Assembly: GCA_030562195.1 (NCBI GenBank)
Contig: CM060203.1
Coordinates: 10,740,208-10,804,207, forward strand
Direction of reading: 5' to 3'
From: Nipponacmea schrenckii
Taxonomy: Eukaryota > Mollusca > Gastropoda > Lottiidae
Length of the DNA stretch: 64,000 nucleotides
Position 1 is the first letter of the stretch. Each line of letters starts with the position of its first letter. Position numbers and translations under genes: made by a program. The notes below the pieces were generated by a model. That model did no database searches. It was not told where the DNA came from and worked only from the letters and a program-made list of their open reading frames with translations. Shown one piece after another: positions 1 through 13,000 of this stretch.

Positions 1-2600
1 TCTCACATTCACTACAATAAAAAACGAAGCTCTCTAGAAAGGAAGATAAAATCAGAAAATATACGCAGACGATCTGGTAAATAAATTATGTTTCTAAATT
101 TGTTTTTATGAATTTTAGCTGAGATATATTTCACCAAGACACAATTTATCACCAGAAAATGGCTGTTGCTGGATATCTTCAAATCATGATGTAACTTTTG
201 TGTTTATATAAAGGCAAAAGAAAATTGGAAATAATAGCCAAACCGGTTTGAGGCCTGTTTGTATCACGATAGTACAATTCTAGACGGTGTAGACTAATTG
301 TCAAACGAGCAATTTCCTGTTTCGATTTCTCTTTTTTATTATTATGAGAAATATGATGGTGAATTCGTGTTTGATATGAGTATATTATATATATATATAT
401 ATTGTAATTCAAAAGATTTTTTGTAAATTGCAAACTTTATTGTAAATGTTTATAAGATAAATCGTACAATAATTTTTTAAATGTGATATATTTTTATTGG
501 AAATAAGAGCAATAAAGTTCATTGAAAATAATTTTCATATATTTAATTCTAATACACCATTAATTGTTGCACTGATTTACAAACCACTGAAAATTCCTAT
601 AGTGTAAGATATCTGCTTAGGCTTACACGTGTGGAACAAATATCATAATTTCTATGTATCCATGCTTATATAACTCTAAATTGTGAATGTGTGAATTAGG
701 TAATTAAACACCCCTCAACTGACAATGTTGCTATATTCAGAAGGAAACGATTAGTAAATTCAAATCGATACATCAAAGTTTAAAGAAGTCTAATTTGTTC
801 AGGGTAAATACTGTTTAAAGTTACAGAATTACGACTTCCCATCATCACAATATATCATCAAACAAAATACAGCCTAATAACCGGACTCCTTGCTGTGAAG
901 GTCTGACGGAAGCGTTGAAAGATATCTTTCATTGTAAAAGCCAATGGTTAAAATCTGTGCTCCCTATAGTGCAATATGTCAATATTATGATATATTTATT
1001 TCATATAAAATGGCGTAATTAAATATTTAAGTTATTTTTTTTCAAAAAAAATTAATTAGAAAAAAAATAATTGACAGAGACTTTGCTTAACCAGATTTTA
1101 TAACGGTGTTGAGCACGTTACATTGTTTCCTAAAGACTTAAGAATTTCCCGTGTTCCCTTTATAACGGCGTTACATATATTTTTGCTCAAATTTATGATA
1201 ATTATATAATATATTTTAACAGGTATACTTTACTACATTTTTGATAATGAAATTATTTTATATATACTACCCCTTTTAAGACTTTAAGAACCCAAATATT
1301 CATCTAGATTTAAACTAAATATTTCAAGTCCTCAAGTAGAGTTTCCGTGTCGTCAGACTGTAATAAAGAAAAGCCAATTTACTGACAAATGCCCCTTACT
1401 GAACATAATCTTAATGATCAATTCAAAGCGAAATATTCAATAAAACATTTATGTGGGAAAAATGGATATGGCTCAATCGCAGTTAAAATATGTTATTAAA
1501 ATCATTACCGATAAGGTTACCGAATAATTCAAAACATATAGGCCTATAATTATGAAAAAATATAGACATTCAATAGCACCAGGAATATTTCGTCAAAATT
1601 ATATCTAATAGAATAACACTATACATATTATGATATCGGCTACATTCAAACAAAACTCTTGATTAAAATTTTAAATTACATGTACGTTGAAATATAATTT
1701 ATGAAGAATATTAGGACCTACCAGTGTTAACATACGTATGATAGAGAAAAAGAATAACGTTTTCGTTCAATTCAATTCAATAATATACCTTTAAATTACA
1801 TATTATATATTAGTGATATTATACGCAAAAACAGTACCTATATCAATTTAGTAATAGAGGAACTATTTTCCAAGATTATTGAAATTCAGATTAATAACAT
1901 AGCGTGAATATTATTTTGGTGATTCAAAATCAATATTCTTGTTATGTTACTATATCAATATATCATATACCTTTACTGTTTATTGGATAATTGTGAATGG
2001 GCTGTGATCAATGAAATGGGGTTCCTGCTATGATAAAAGAACTCGATTGATATATTTGTTACAGTTGATCCCAGATAAAAGATGACTAGATATATCTTAT
2101 TTTGAAATGATACATTTTTGTGTTACCCATCTGTTTTCGGTGATCAGATTGATCTGTCCTTTGGTGAAGTTTTTCACAACTTGACTTATTTTAAATTAAA
2201 TCGAATATTTAAATTTACTTCGTCGACTTTAAACAGACCAACCAATATCCGAGTATTCAGATTGTCAAATGTTGAAACAAAAGTAATATTTTTAAAGACA
2301 GACGATTTGTCGAATGATCCCTCATTTTGTCAGACTGGAATTACAGTTAATCTTATCATCAAAGTAAAACTCCGTCTCAATTTTCTGGTTATGTCAAGGA
2401 AACGTTTATAGTGATGTATGAGAGAAAAGTTTTAAATGTTAACAACATGTGTAATAACAAATTTAATAATTGAGCAAATTTTCAAAATCAACTTTTTTTT
2501 TTCTATTCTTTTAAAAATTATTATTGATTTTTATGGTTTTTTTTTTGGTTTTTTTTTTTGTCTTTTATTTTTTTGTACAGAAAATATTTAAATGTTAATT
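1..2600. other. Gene-poor AT-rich sequence
   Basis: No exon is convincing on either strand. Open frames are short, compositionally AT-driven and match no family I know. There is a (TA)n run near 385-401 and T-rich tracts near 2490-2575. The missing last exon of the minus-strand bHLH gene could lie here, because that gene runs towards lower coordinates, but I could not identify it. Confidence 0.5.
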
Positions 2601-2629
2601 TAAAAAATAGATAGATAGCTATAAAAGAT

Positions 2630-3268
2630 TGCAATATAGAATAATTCAACATTGAATACTATATAGAATACCGTGGAATTATTCTACATTAAAAAAAATA
2701 CAGAATGGCATTATTCTACTTTGAAAACTATATAGAATAGAACAGAATAATTCTACATAGCAAACTATTAAGAGTAGAATAGAATAATTCTACATTGAAA
2801 ACTATATAGAATAGAACAGAATAATTCTACATAGCAAATTATTAAGAGTAGAATAGAATAATTCTACATTGAAAACTATATAGAATAGAATATAATTATT
2901 GTACATTAAAAAAACAATACAGAACAGAAAAGAATAATTCTACATTGAAAACTATATAAAATAGAACAGAATAATTCTAAATAAAAAACAATATAGAAAA
3001 CTATGGAATAATTCTATATTAAATATAGATACCGTTGAATAATTCTTCATTGAAAACAATATAGAATACCGTGGAATAATTCTACATTAAAAACTATATA
3101 AAATAGAATAATTCTACATAAAGAACCATATAGAATAGAATAATTCTATATAGAGAACTATATAAATTAAAATAGAATAATCCTACATATGAAAACTATA
3201 CAGAATACCATAGGATAATTCTACATAAAAAAAAACTATATAGAATGCAATACAATAGATTAGAATAT
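2630..3268. repeat. AT-rich minisatellite with AATAATTCTACAT core
   Basis: The core AATAATTCTACATTGAAAAC followed by TATATAGAATAGAA recurs about 15 times in imperfect units of roughly 35-60 bp. Two units near 2755-2880 are almost identical, so unit groups have also been duplicated. The array ends about 15 bp from the donor of the bHLH exon, so it lies at the start of that gene's intron. No coding is seen. Confidence 0.85.
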
Positions 3269-3283
3269 CACCACATAACTTAC

Positions 3284-3754
3284 CGTCCTATGTCTTGAGG
3301 CACTCAGGCAAAATGTACAAACTGGTTTAGGCATAGCGTCGACACCAAGGGATCCCCTCATCATAGCTTGATGTTTAATACATGGCTGATCTACATATTC
3401 TGATCCGACCATTAATAATGTATTTAGATGAGCTATGTAACTTGCCGAAAGTCTTAACACTTCGATTTTAGATAATTTTCGATCCGCTGGTTCCGTCGGA
3501 ATCATAGTCCTTAAAGTCACAAATGCTGAATTCACAGAATGGGTTCTGTCTCTTTCTCTCGCATTCGCAGACATCCTTGGTGGTTTAGTTTCCGATAACA
3601 CTGAAGACGATCTTTTACTACCGGATTTGGTTCCTGTATTCTGGTCTTCACCCGAGGACTGACTTTCTGCACCGTCTGAGCACAAGTCTGATTCGTTTTC
3701 TAATTTTCGTCGTTTACTGTTGGGTTCTGGACAAAAATTCTTGTCATCCCCCAT
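3284..3754 (-). CDS. TCF15/SCX: TCF15/scleraxis-family bHLH transcription factor, first coding exon
   Basis: Class II (Twist-superfamily) bHLH factor, expected to bind E-boxes as a heterodimer with E-proteins in the nucleus. The ATG at 3754 opens 157 codons. Residues 1-59 are charged and Ser-rich with a KRRK patch. Residues 60-113 are the bHLH: basic region [13 protein letters not shown], helix 1 [13 protein letters not shown], loop and helix 2 [21 protein letters not shown] conserved QPC follows near 123-125, then CTFCLS at 146-151. The C-terminal CTFCLS tag followed by an intron is diagnostic of TCF15/paraxis and scleraxis. The exon ends at a GTAAGT donor (3278-3283), phase 0. In vertebrates the last exon encodes only a short tail; here it was not found. 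The helix-2 start KIEVLRL differs from the usual KIETLRL. In vertebrates this family specifies somite, tendon and connective tissue; the role here is inferred from family only. Confidence 0.9.
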
Positions 3755-6700
3755 TGCGGGTCAACCAATCACAAAATTTCGATTTCGAGTATCAAGGGGA
3801 AAATGTTGTGATTCTTCACAAGTGAAAGAAAACCTTCTAAAAACCTGAACTTAAAATGTGAGCTATGGTATCTTCTTGCAGCCTTCGATGCCTCGAAATA
3901 TTCTGACGTTACATTGTTGCAATGGCGCACACGTTGGCTTTAAAACCACAGCGAGTGAAAAATTTGTCAAACTAAGATGAAAGATAGTGCGTTCTCTCAC
4001 CAACTACCGAGTTATCACTTTCAACGAATATATCAAATCAGAGTTACATTTTTACCAATATACCACCTTTCGGGGCGCCTGGAACTCGTCTGGAGGTCAC
4101 AGGTTAAAAAGGCGTGGTTTACGGTTCACTTATCAATGCTATGATTGCATGACTCTTTACAATGGGTGGAGTTACAAGTGATCCACGGTGCCATAGGAGG
4201 AATAGAGACATATGAATATTTATGAAGTATTAAATACAATTATCTGTTAAAGGATGATAATCAAGAAATTTTAACAAAAAACGGGTATATAATTCATTCT
4301 ATCGAGGAGCAATATAAGATACTTGTCAAAGCAAAGTCCGAACACGTTTCGTTTTGAATTTCGGATAGTTAGTACTTAATTTATACATTTTCTGATGTAG
4401 AACACAGTTTTAACCAAGGCGTATTGTAGGTAGTAAATGTTAAGTGGGCACATAAGACTATATTATATATTCCATCCTATTCAATTTGTAAAAGAAAAGA
4501 TAATTCTCAACAATGAGAATTTTTTAATAGTTGTGTAGTGAAAATAACGAATGAAATTTTTTTTTTATCAGCATATAGACTTATATAATGCACCAATTCG
4601 TATAATTAAATTCTGCGTTAAATAAGTGATCCCCGAACTGTACTTTATTGTGGTGTTTTTTCCAAAAATGAATGAAGACGGAAATTGAGAATCTGAGAAT
4701 CAGACATTTGGCTGTGAAGAGCAGGGCGGGATTGATAGAGCATCCACTTTACACTTACAATAGAAGCTTTACCTTTACGCAGAGAATCAGCTTAGGACAC
4801 AATTTGTAAGCAGAAAATTTAATTTTTAGGCCTTGGATATAATTTGCTAGGTCTGTTTTTTTTTTATTGAAACTATGTCTGTGTTTGAATTGGCTTATAC
4901 ATATAATGGCAGCTTAAAGATGTAGAAAATGTGACTTCCACAATCTCAGGATTGTCAACTGTAAGATACGATACCTGACACATCTCGGGACAATTAGTCA
5001 TTCGATGGATCTGTAGGCGAAAGCGTGTTATATACATAAATATTGTTTATATACAGCTTGTGTTCTATTTGATGGTCGAAATTTGCGATATGAGCAGTTC
5101 GATTAAGTAGACTAAGACTCCAGTAATGGAGTAATGTGAATTTTTAAGCCATTGTAGAAGTACGTAGGAATTAGCAAGTTAAAATAAATAATATTTTTAG
5201 TGTGATTTATTCAGGAAATAGCACCTGGCCTCTAATTATTTGTTTACGCCTGTCTTTTTCTTTACACTTCAATATGATGAGTGAAAGGGTGTTTGTTGAA
5301 CTAAACAATACAGATTCATCATTAAATATAATAAAGGAAAATAATATTCCCTTTTTCAATATTGCTCACTATTCCTAATAAAGAACGACCTTATTTACAT
5401 TGAAGTAAATCACATACAGGATTTTCTATTTTATAAATTACAATCAAATTTTTATTGTACCACAAAGTATACATCGTAAAGCAAACTAACAAATAAATAA
5501 CATATCCTCCGTTTGTCCAACCACAGATAGTTATCGATGTTGCTTTTTGTTTTGTTTTTTGTTTCGTTTTTTTTTGTGTGTGTGTTTTTGGACGTAACAT
5601 ATCAGATTGATGTGGGTACACTACTACCCTCTCAATTTAAGGACCTAGGTTGTATACAGAATACGGAAAAAGGATGTGTTATTTCAATAGATGATGTGTG
5701 ATGTAAATAGTAGTGCATTTATTGAACACATTTCCAACACATGACTTATAAATGAAAAACTGTTATATTTCAACACGTGGTGATCAAAAAGTCGTCAGAA
5801 TGGACTATTTTGGCGCGCTGACGACGTTCAAAGAGAAATTATTCAAGATGGCCGACTATTAACACCTCATAGATTTTTAGAGCTATCGTCTGTTCCATAA
5901 AGTTGTAACATGAGATACTGTTGAAAATATGAGAATTATTTATCCCGAAAATAAAACATAGTCATAAATCAGTTATTTGTTTTTCAATATATTATACACA
6001 TGTTTCATTTTCATGTTTGTCGTTTGAAGAAAAAATCCAACCAAGTTTCTCTTGATTTAAACGGTCCATATTGTCAGCATAACGCATAGGTCCTATTGAT
6101 CACAATAGAATAATGATGCGGGACATTTTTAGTGCAGAATGTGTAGAGACAGAAAGTCCCATTTTATTCTGACTACGTTGATTTAATTCATAGATTGTAA
6201 AACGTTGACTGGAAAAAAAATTTGAATGACGATAAGATGTAGAATATAGACAGACCAAAAATGACAAATTTGAAATAGATCTAGTAATCAGTGCTTGTGA
6301 TAATTATGACTTTACGACCATCATCTCAGCCTCATAGAAGAAATATCCACCTAATTTTCTAAATTAATGCTGAGACTTACCATGTCAATGATTTGTTGCT
6401 TAGTTTTATATCAAATCGACCTCTAAACAAATTCTGTTAATGTATGCAATAAAGCTCAACTAATTTGGATGTTATGAAAACTCAGAGGGAAGTCAAGTCT
6501 GGTATTGTCATCAACACAACGCAGGTGTGCTTCTATGTTATTTAAATGACCACAATGGCGAAGAAAATGGCCGTTTATCTTGTTCCGGATGGTTGCCAAT
6601 AAAATTTGAGATGGAGAAATATGTAATTAAATTATGGTTAAAATTGATAATATTTATAATATGTGAATGTAATATGGCGTATTTGGTAAATTGATATAAG

Positions 6701-9700
6701 ACCATTGATTCCAGACATCCAGGCGGTTTTTGACAATAGCGATGAACAGGTAAAATGTGCCTGGATTGCAGAGACTAAGTATCAGCGTCTCATTTGTAAA
6801 TAAATAGTACCTGTCATTTCCACGAGAGGTAATGATGACTTTACCAGATGACACAGATTTCTATGCCATGATACCACATGCAGTCCAATAGCTATATACT
6901 GATGATAATTATTCATTACCAATAACTGTTTTTTGGGTAATTAACCTACATAGCAGGCTTGGTTTTGTTACAAGAAACTCCTGTTCATATGAAATCATGT
7001 AATACCTTGACCATAGTGAAGATGATGTCTCTTAAATTGCTCCGCAATACGAATAAACAACATTGTTAGTATATTCGAAACGAAATTCGACATATCGTGC
7101 GCCATGGCAATCTAGTATAATTACATAACATAAATTCAACTAAAAGTGAAATTCATATCGACGAATGTCATACTTGATATATCACTAATACTGACGTAAA
7201 ACACTACGTTTGCTGTGCTCACATTCGTGGTAGTTTCAAATCACTGTCAAACAACAAAAAAAAGTATGCCTACACAATATGAGATAGTATCAAGAGACAT
7301 AATGCATAGACGGTCTCCATACAATTGCGAGCGATGCAATATCAACATCAATAATTGGAGAGCAGCTCTCAACTTAAGAGATATATTGGAGAGTTGAAAA
7401 CAAAGGTATGTGAGTAAGGCAGACTCAATTCCACAATCTGACGTTAACATCTGCCGAGTGCCACCTGACGATAAGGGAAGATAACTGCAGTAATTTAAGA
7501 ATACCGTGAAAAAATGACGAGCATATGTTTTAGTCATAAATAATAACTAATCATAAAGTCAGAAGAAAAACCTGCTCAGAGATGTCTAACCAGACATCAT
7601 ATCTAACATCAAACGTTGGCAGAGATGACAAAAATATTTTCCAGTGTTTATCGAAATATAGATAAACTGGCAATTTATTAAAATTCAGACACAAAAGAGT
7701 AGCCCGTTATTCTTTACTTTCAAATTGAAAGTCTAATTTTGAAGCCCCAATATATGCATTGGCTTATTTAAAGTTTTTTTTGAAAGATAAGGACAGATCT
7801 TCAAATGTGAGTTTTGTATTTCTTGTTTATGCAGTCAAAAGTAATCAAAGTTAATCTTCAGTTATGAGTAGTTTTACAACATCAGAGAAAGTAATAGAAT
7901 AGATACATAACAATAGTCGTTACAGTACAGATTGCCTTTCATTTTAATGACAATATTACATAGCTTTAACGACAAACGTTCCGAACCATCAGAAATATCG
8001 TTTACGTATTAATGTACGATCCCAGTAATTGGAGGAGATTTGTGACGTAATTAATTAGAGCATGTAGGGAGGCGAGTCTTAAATGATTTACCATATTGTT
8101 AGTGTTTACATTGATTGCATCTTTTGGTCAAGCGATTAAATTCATTGTTGGAAAATAAAATCGTAACGTGAACGCTCATATTTTGCAATTACTTCATGTA
8201 GCAACGAGTATTTCACCTTGGTCAATATTATTTTCTAGCTACTTAATCTATCAACCGTTTCAAAATTTGTGCCCATCTTCAAGTTTATCCGAGGGGACAG
8301 GTCGGCATCGCGTCTGAAAGGAGAGCTCTTGAATTCTTAACCATCGTAAGCAACAGAATGTTTCTGGAAGGGTGAGAGATAAAGTGATGAGTTCTTATGT
8401 GGAAGAAGCTGGTATCTGTAACATGCTGGGGTGTGTGGGGAATGGGCAGCAGTAGCTGTGGATGGGAGATGGCATGCTGGGAGCTGTTGGAGATTTTGGC
8501 GCTGCAGTGTGTTTGGTGGATGGATGGGGCTAATCAGGTTATGGGATTTACTTCAGTGTGATTTGGTGCTTGGCGTGTTGTTTCTTGTCTGCTACTTTTT
8601 GTTCCTGTAAGTTTAAATGGTTGGCAGGACCATGGGTCCTTGCCTTTTTATTATTATTTTGATTGATTAATCACCGCGTTTGGTGCGCTTAATCGTTTTT
8701 TTTTCTTTTTTTTTTTTTTTTTTGCGGTCATGTACATTATTGCCGAAACAGATATCTGTCTATTTAATACACATGTACTTATTTTTAAACAAATGGTACA
8801 TTGAAATATTATATATTTCTTTGGTGGTTATATACTTGATCGCAGTGAACATGGATCTGTCCATCTAATGCACATGTACTTGTTTATTTTTTAGACGAAT
8901 TGAATAGCACCATACCGCAACGGTACAATACGTCTTGTGGGAATTAAAATTTAGCCCACTAACTTGATCGTATTCAAATTATTTTCTACCAGATCAGACA
9001 AATATTTTGTTTGATAGAAATAAAATAATATCTGTTAAATAAATTCATTAGGAAAATAACGTTAAATATTTTAATTGATAAAACAGGCTAATAACTGGCC
9101 GCCTTCTGAGATAATCATCCAGTATTTTGGTACACAGTCGGCGGTCAAGACATTTCTTGTAAATGTATACCATTATAGATTTTGGCTAGCGTTTATTCTA
9201 GCCTTGGAGGCTCAACCAAAATGCGAGAAATATGAAATATAATTTAGGCGTTATCTTTCTCCATTAACGATATTTCGTCTTTATAATTTAATAGTTCAAG
9301 TCGTGGAATGAGAATTTGTCTAAGTCTATATTTATACAAAATTAATTACGATGACAACGTCAAAATCAGAAGGGTATAATTATTACATGCAAATAGGCTG
9401 TAAAATATCGTTTGAATCCACTTTGAGTCAATTGCCAACATAAAATATCTCACGATCGCTGTTAGCCAGCTTCAAAACATGTATAATCAATTTCATTTAT
9501 AAGCAAAAGAGTTCCGGCTTTCTACTTGAGAAGTGTAAGTTTATCCAAATTCAACGGTAAAAAAAAAATAGGAAAACAATGCAACTATGATTTCTAATGA
9601 TCAAAACTGCCTTGAAAACCATTACACTACTTTCCATCGGCACCGAACCAAAAAATTCGGTAGAACAACAAGTATGGCACATGTGATAGATTTCAAATCG

Positions 9701-10025
9701 ACCATAGGAACAACTGACGCTTGTTGTTTTCAGATTCATTCGACAATCTCGTCTGTCGGTATTCATTGTTTTAAAAACAAGAAAATGTTAATTAACTTAA
9801 CAACCTTTCTTTAGAAATATAGATAGGCGTTTTACGTTCTAAACTTTAGAATGATTTATCTGAACAAGGCGACCTGAAAAAGTCAGGGAAGCTCTTTGTG
9901 TCGCAATAGAGACGAATACCAGTCAACTTGGAGACATGTCTTTAATCACATTGACAATACTGTTATTAAATATATATTCTACAATAAAGATCGAATTCTT
10001 TATTGATTCAAGACAGGATGTGTCA
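3755..10025. other. Intergenic region without a supportable gene
   Basis: About 6.3 kb between two minus-strand genes. The part next to 3755 should hold the bHLH 5' UTR and promoter, but I see no clear TATA box. Open frames are short and family-less. A G-rich, T-poor stretch at 8390-8570, unlike its AT-rich surroundings, runs into poly-T near 8695-8722. No tRNA, rRNA or coding exon was recognised. Confidence 0.45.
8662..8722. repeat. Imperfect hairpin followed by poly-T
   Basis: GATTAATCACC and GGTGCGCTTAATC form imperfect inverted arms around a short loop at 8662-8691, followed by an almost pure T run to about 8722. It sits at the end of the atypical G-rich stretch. It may be the end of an old mobile element. 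It is not read as a terminator, since this is eukaryotic DNA with no gene upstream. Confidence 0.35.
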
Positions 10026-13000
10026 TTATGTTTTTATAAATTTGGCAATAAAAAATCCAATAGTGTCATTATCACAGTTTATGTTATTCCCATCCAAACT
10101 ACTGACATCAAATCTTTGTACCATTTTTAATTCTTCTTCAGATAGTTTACTTCCTGTACCATTACCATAGCAACCAAGATGGACACCCTGAAAAATATAT
10201 CATGTGTTACCCCTTCTTGTTTTGGGCACTTTTGATAAATTCACAATATACAAAAATACATTAAGTTAGATTAAGAATTATTTTCCCCAGAGACATATAT
10301 CTCAACATAACAGAAATGAAATGGTTTCGGCTGAGACACTATAAATACTGATTAATACTGAGTACTGATCTATCTGAGAACTGTTATATCTGTAATGTAA
10401 TAGAGGCTTTGATATCAAAGCTTTATCAAATCTTTAAAAATGAACAACTCTTACTTGAGATGAAAGTATCACACTAGGAAAATTTTCTAAAACCCATTCT
10501 ACTTGTTGTTCATTTTCTTCCACAGTTACTGTACAAGTACTATATAGTAATATACCATTAGGTTTTAACAGCTCTATAGCCTGTAACAAAAATAAGTGTT
10601 GCAGTTACATAGAAACTAGAGTTGGTAACACTTGGAAACAACCCTTGTTTTTTAACAATGAAGATATAAAAGGGCATAGGTAGGATATAAAAGCTCATTT
10701 TAAAAAGAAGCAAGTATGAACACATTTGAGCTGTTCAATGCTAGACTTTATCTGCCAACTACTATTGTCTCCCTTCAAGCATGTATGCTATACATGTCTC
10801 TATTTGTGAATTTGTAATTAGTAAACATCCAAATAGAAACAAAATTCCAATTACTTTCGCTCGGTATCCTGAAAAAAAACTGATTCCATTTCATTTGCAA
10901 AGATAAATGTATAAACTTACAGTTTTTAGAAGCTGTTTTTGATATTTGGGAAATGACTTTAAAACACTTGGTATCATATTATTTCTTAAAGTTGGTCGTT
11001 GCCCAAGTGCACTACATGGTCCATCTAATAAAATTCTATCAAATGTTTCTGGTGGAAATGGGGGCTTATCTATGGAACCTTAATGTAATATAGTTTATAG
11101 GCTTTAATTTTCAGCATAGCTTTAATGGTTTAAAAAATACTCACTGAACACAATACACAAATAGTATATATTTCTATTTTTTGCTTAGTATATATCTGCC
11201 AGGTTCAACATTTGTCTGTGCAAACGATAGTCTTGCAATTTCAAATACAAAAGATTGACAAAACAAAGCTTTCCATCAAGGAACAGATGGGAAATTGAGA
11301 AACAAGGGAAGTAACTCCAATAAGAGGTATAAGTATTCTTGACAATAACCAAATTAAGAAGTTTTTTTCCAAAGTTCTATCAGTAATATTTTCAACCAAT
11401 CAAAGCATCTCATGTAAAATCTGTTTCTTGATAAAATAAGGAATTGTGGAATAATAGAACCTACAGTAGGTTGTATGATAACATGCCTTTAACCCTTTTA
11501 CCTTGTTTCTGTTCAAATATACCAAACAGTAAAGTGCTACACATAAATTTCCCATGTCATTAATTTATGAGAAATTATATCAAAAATATACCAAGTTCCA
11601 TTCAAATGTACTAAAGCACATTACCTTTCTTATATAATTCCTTGTCTGTCATAGCATTGCGTGCATCAAAATCAAAACAGGAGACAATGTCATTTACACC
11701 CCACAGATTTACATTTCTCTTAATTTTCTCCATTTTACCTTTTGCCTTATCAAGGGCAATAACTCTACCCTATAAATTACCAGTATCAGAAGTGTGAGGT
11801 ATTTTTTTAGTAACAGATCAACATACTAAGAAATATTTTTAGTTAACTATTCAACATTTAATTTCTAAACCAAAAATTATTTATAATTTAATAATATATA
11901 AAAATTAATAATTTATAAATTATCTTGCAAAGTCAAAATTTATCTGAATCCTTATTTTTCTTTGATATGAGTTAAATATATTTTACACTGTTTTAGATTT
12001 TTGATATAAGATGTAATACATGTATTTTGAATTATTGTATGCAATCTAATAATTAGACAATGATTTCTCAGAAAATGATTATTACCTTTCCTTGCATTAA
12101 TGATGCTATGTGAACTGTTTTTCCTCCTGTAAATAAAAAAACAGATTCTTTATTTGACATGTTCCATCTTCTGTTACTACCATTATAATATTTCCTATAT
12201 GCTAGAAAGTCTTTCCAAAGCAGGGTTCAATAAGCAGCAAAATATTTCAAAAACAAGAAATACAGAAGGTTTCGAAAGACCAAATTTATTAATAGGTTTT
12301 TATTTTGAAGGTCAAATTGTTTTTTGCTCAAATTTAAGAAAAGATTTCTAACAAAATTTATCGAAATGTGTCCCTAAAGAATACAGTCTTAAGTAAAAAT
12401 ATATACGAGTACTTGTGCACAAATTGTTTCAACTAAAAATATAATTTGTGCACAAGTACTCGTATATATTTTTACTTGAGATATTATAAAGTCAAACTAC
12501 ATCTATGCCAATCATTTTCGTTTCTTTTTTATTAAACCGTTTAAAACTACTTCAGTTTGATTAAAAAGATGCAAGAAGTATTATAAAATAGCACATTTCA
12601 AAATATATTTTCAAGTATAATTTTAAGATATTTGATATTGAAAATTTTTCAAACTGTCCCTTTAAAACTGATAAATTTTTTTTGAGAACTAACCTGGTGC
12701 AGCACACATGTCTAATATTAGATCTGTTGGTTGAGGATCTAATACATGGCTACACACTATAGATGGTAGATTCTGGGCAAATACTAATTCTGGTAGAATG
12801 TCTAAACATGGTGCTTCCATTATTGGTTCTGTCATTAATATACCAATACCACTAAAAACATACGATAATAAAATCCTATCCAGATGGTTATTTTTATAAT
12901 CTAAATTTCAACCTTCCATTGGAAATAATATGACACAGCCTTATAGCATATGCCTCATTAACAATTCTAGGGGCCATGCAACAAGTCAAATTTACATTAT

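Noticed and set aside
588..595. Candidate acceptor for the bHLH last exon (minus strand, GGAATTTTCAG)
   Set aside because: It would give only W-F-V-N-Q-C-N-N-stop, unlike the basic tail of TCF15/SCX proteins; many such AGs exist by chance.
2118..2411. 97-codon plus-strand frame left of the bHLH gene
   Set aside because: No recognisable domain, no neighbouring exon and low-complexity composition.
8662..8722. Stem-loop plus T-run as a Rho-independent terminator
   Set aside because: The DNA is eukaryotic and no gene ends there.
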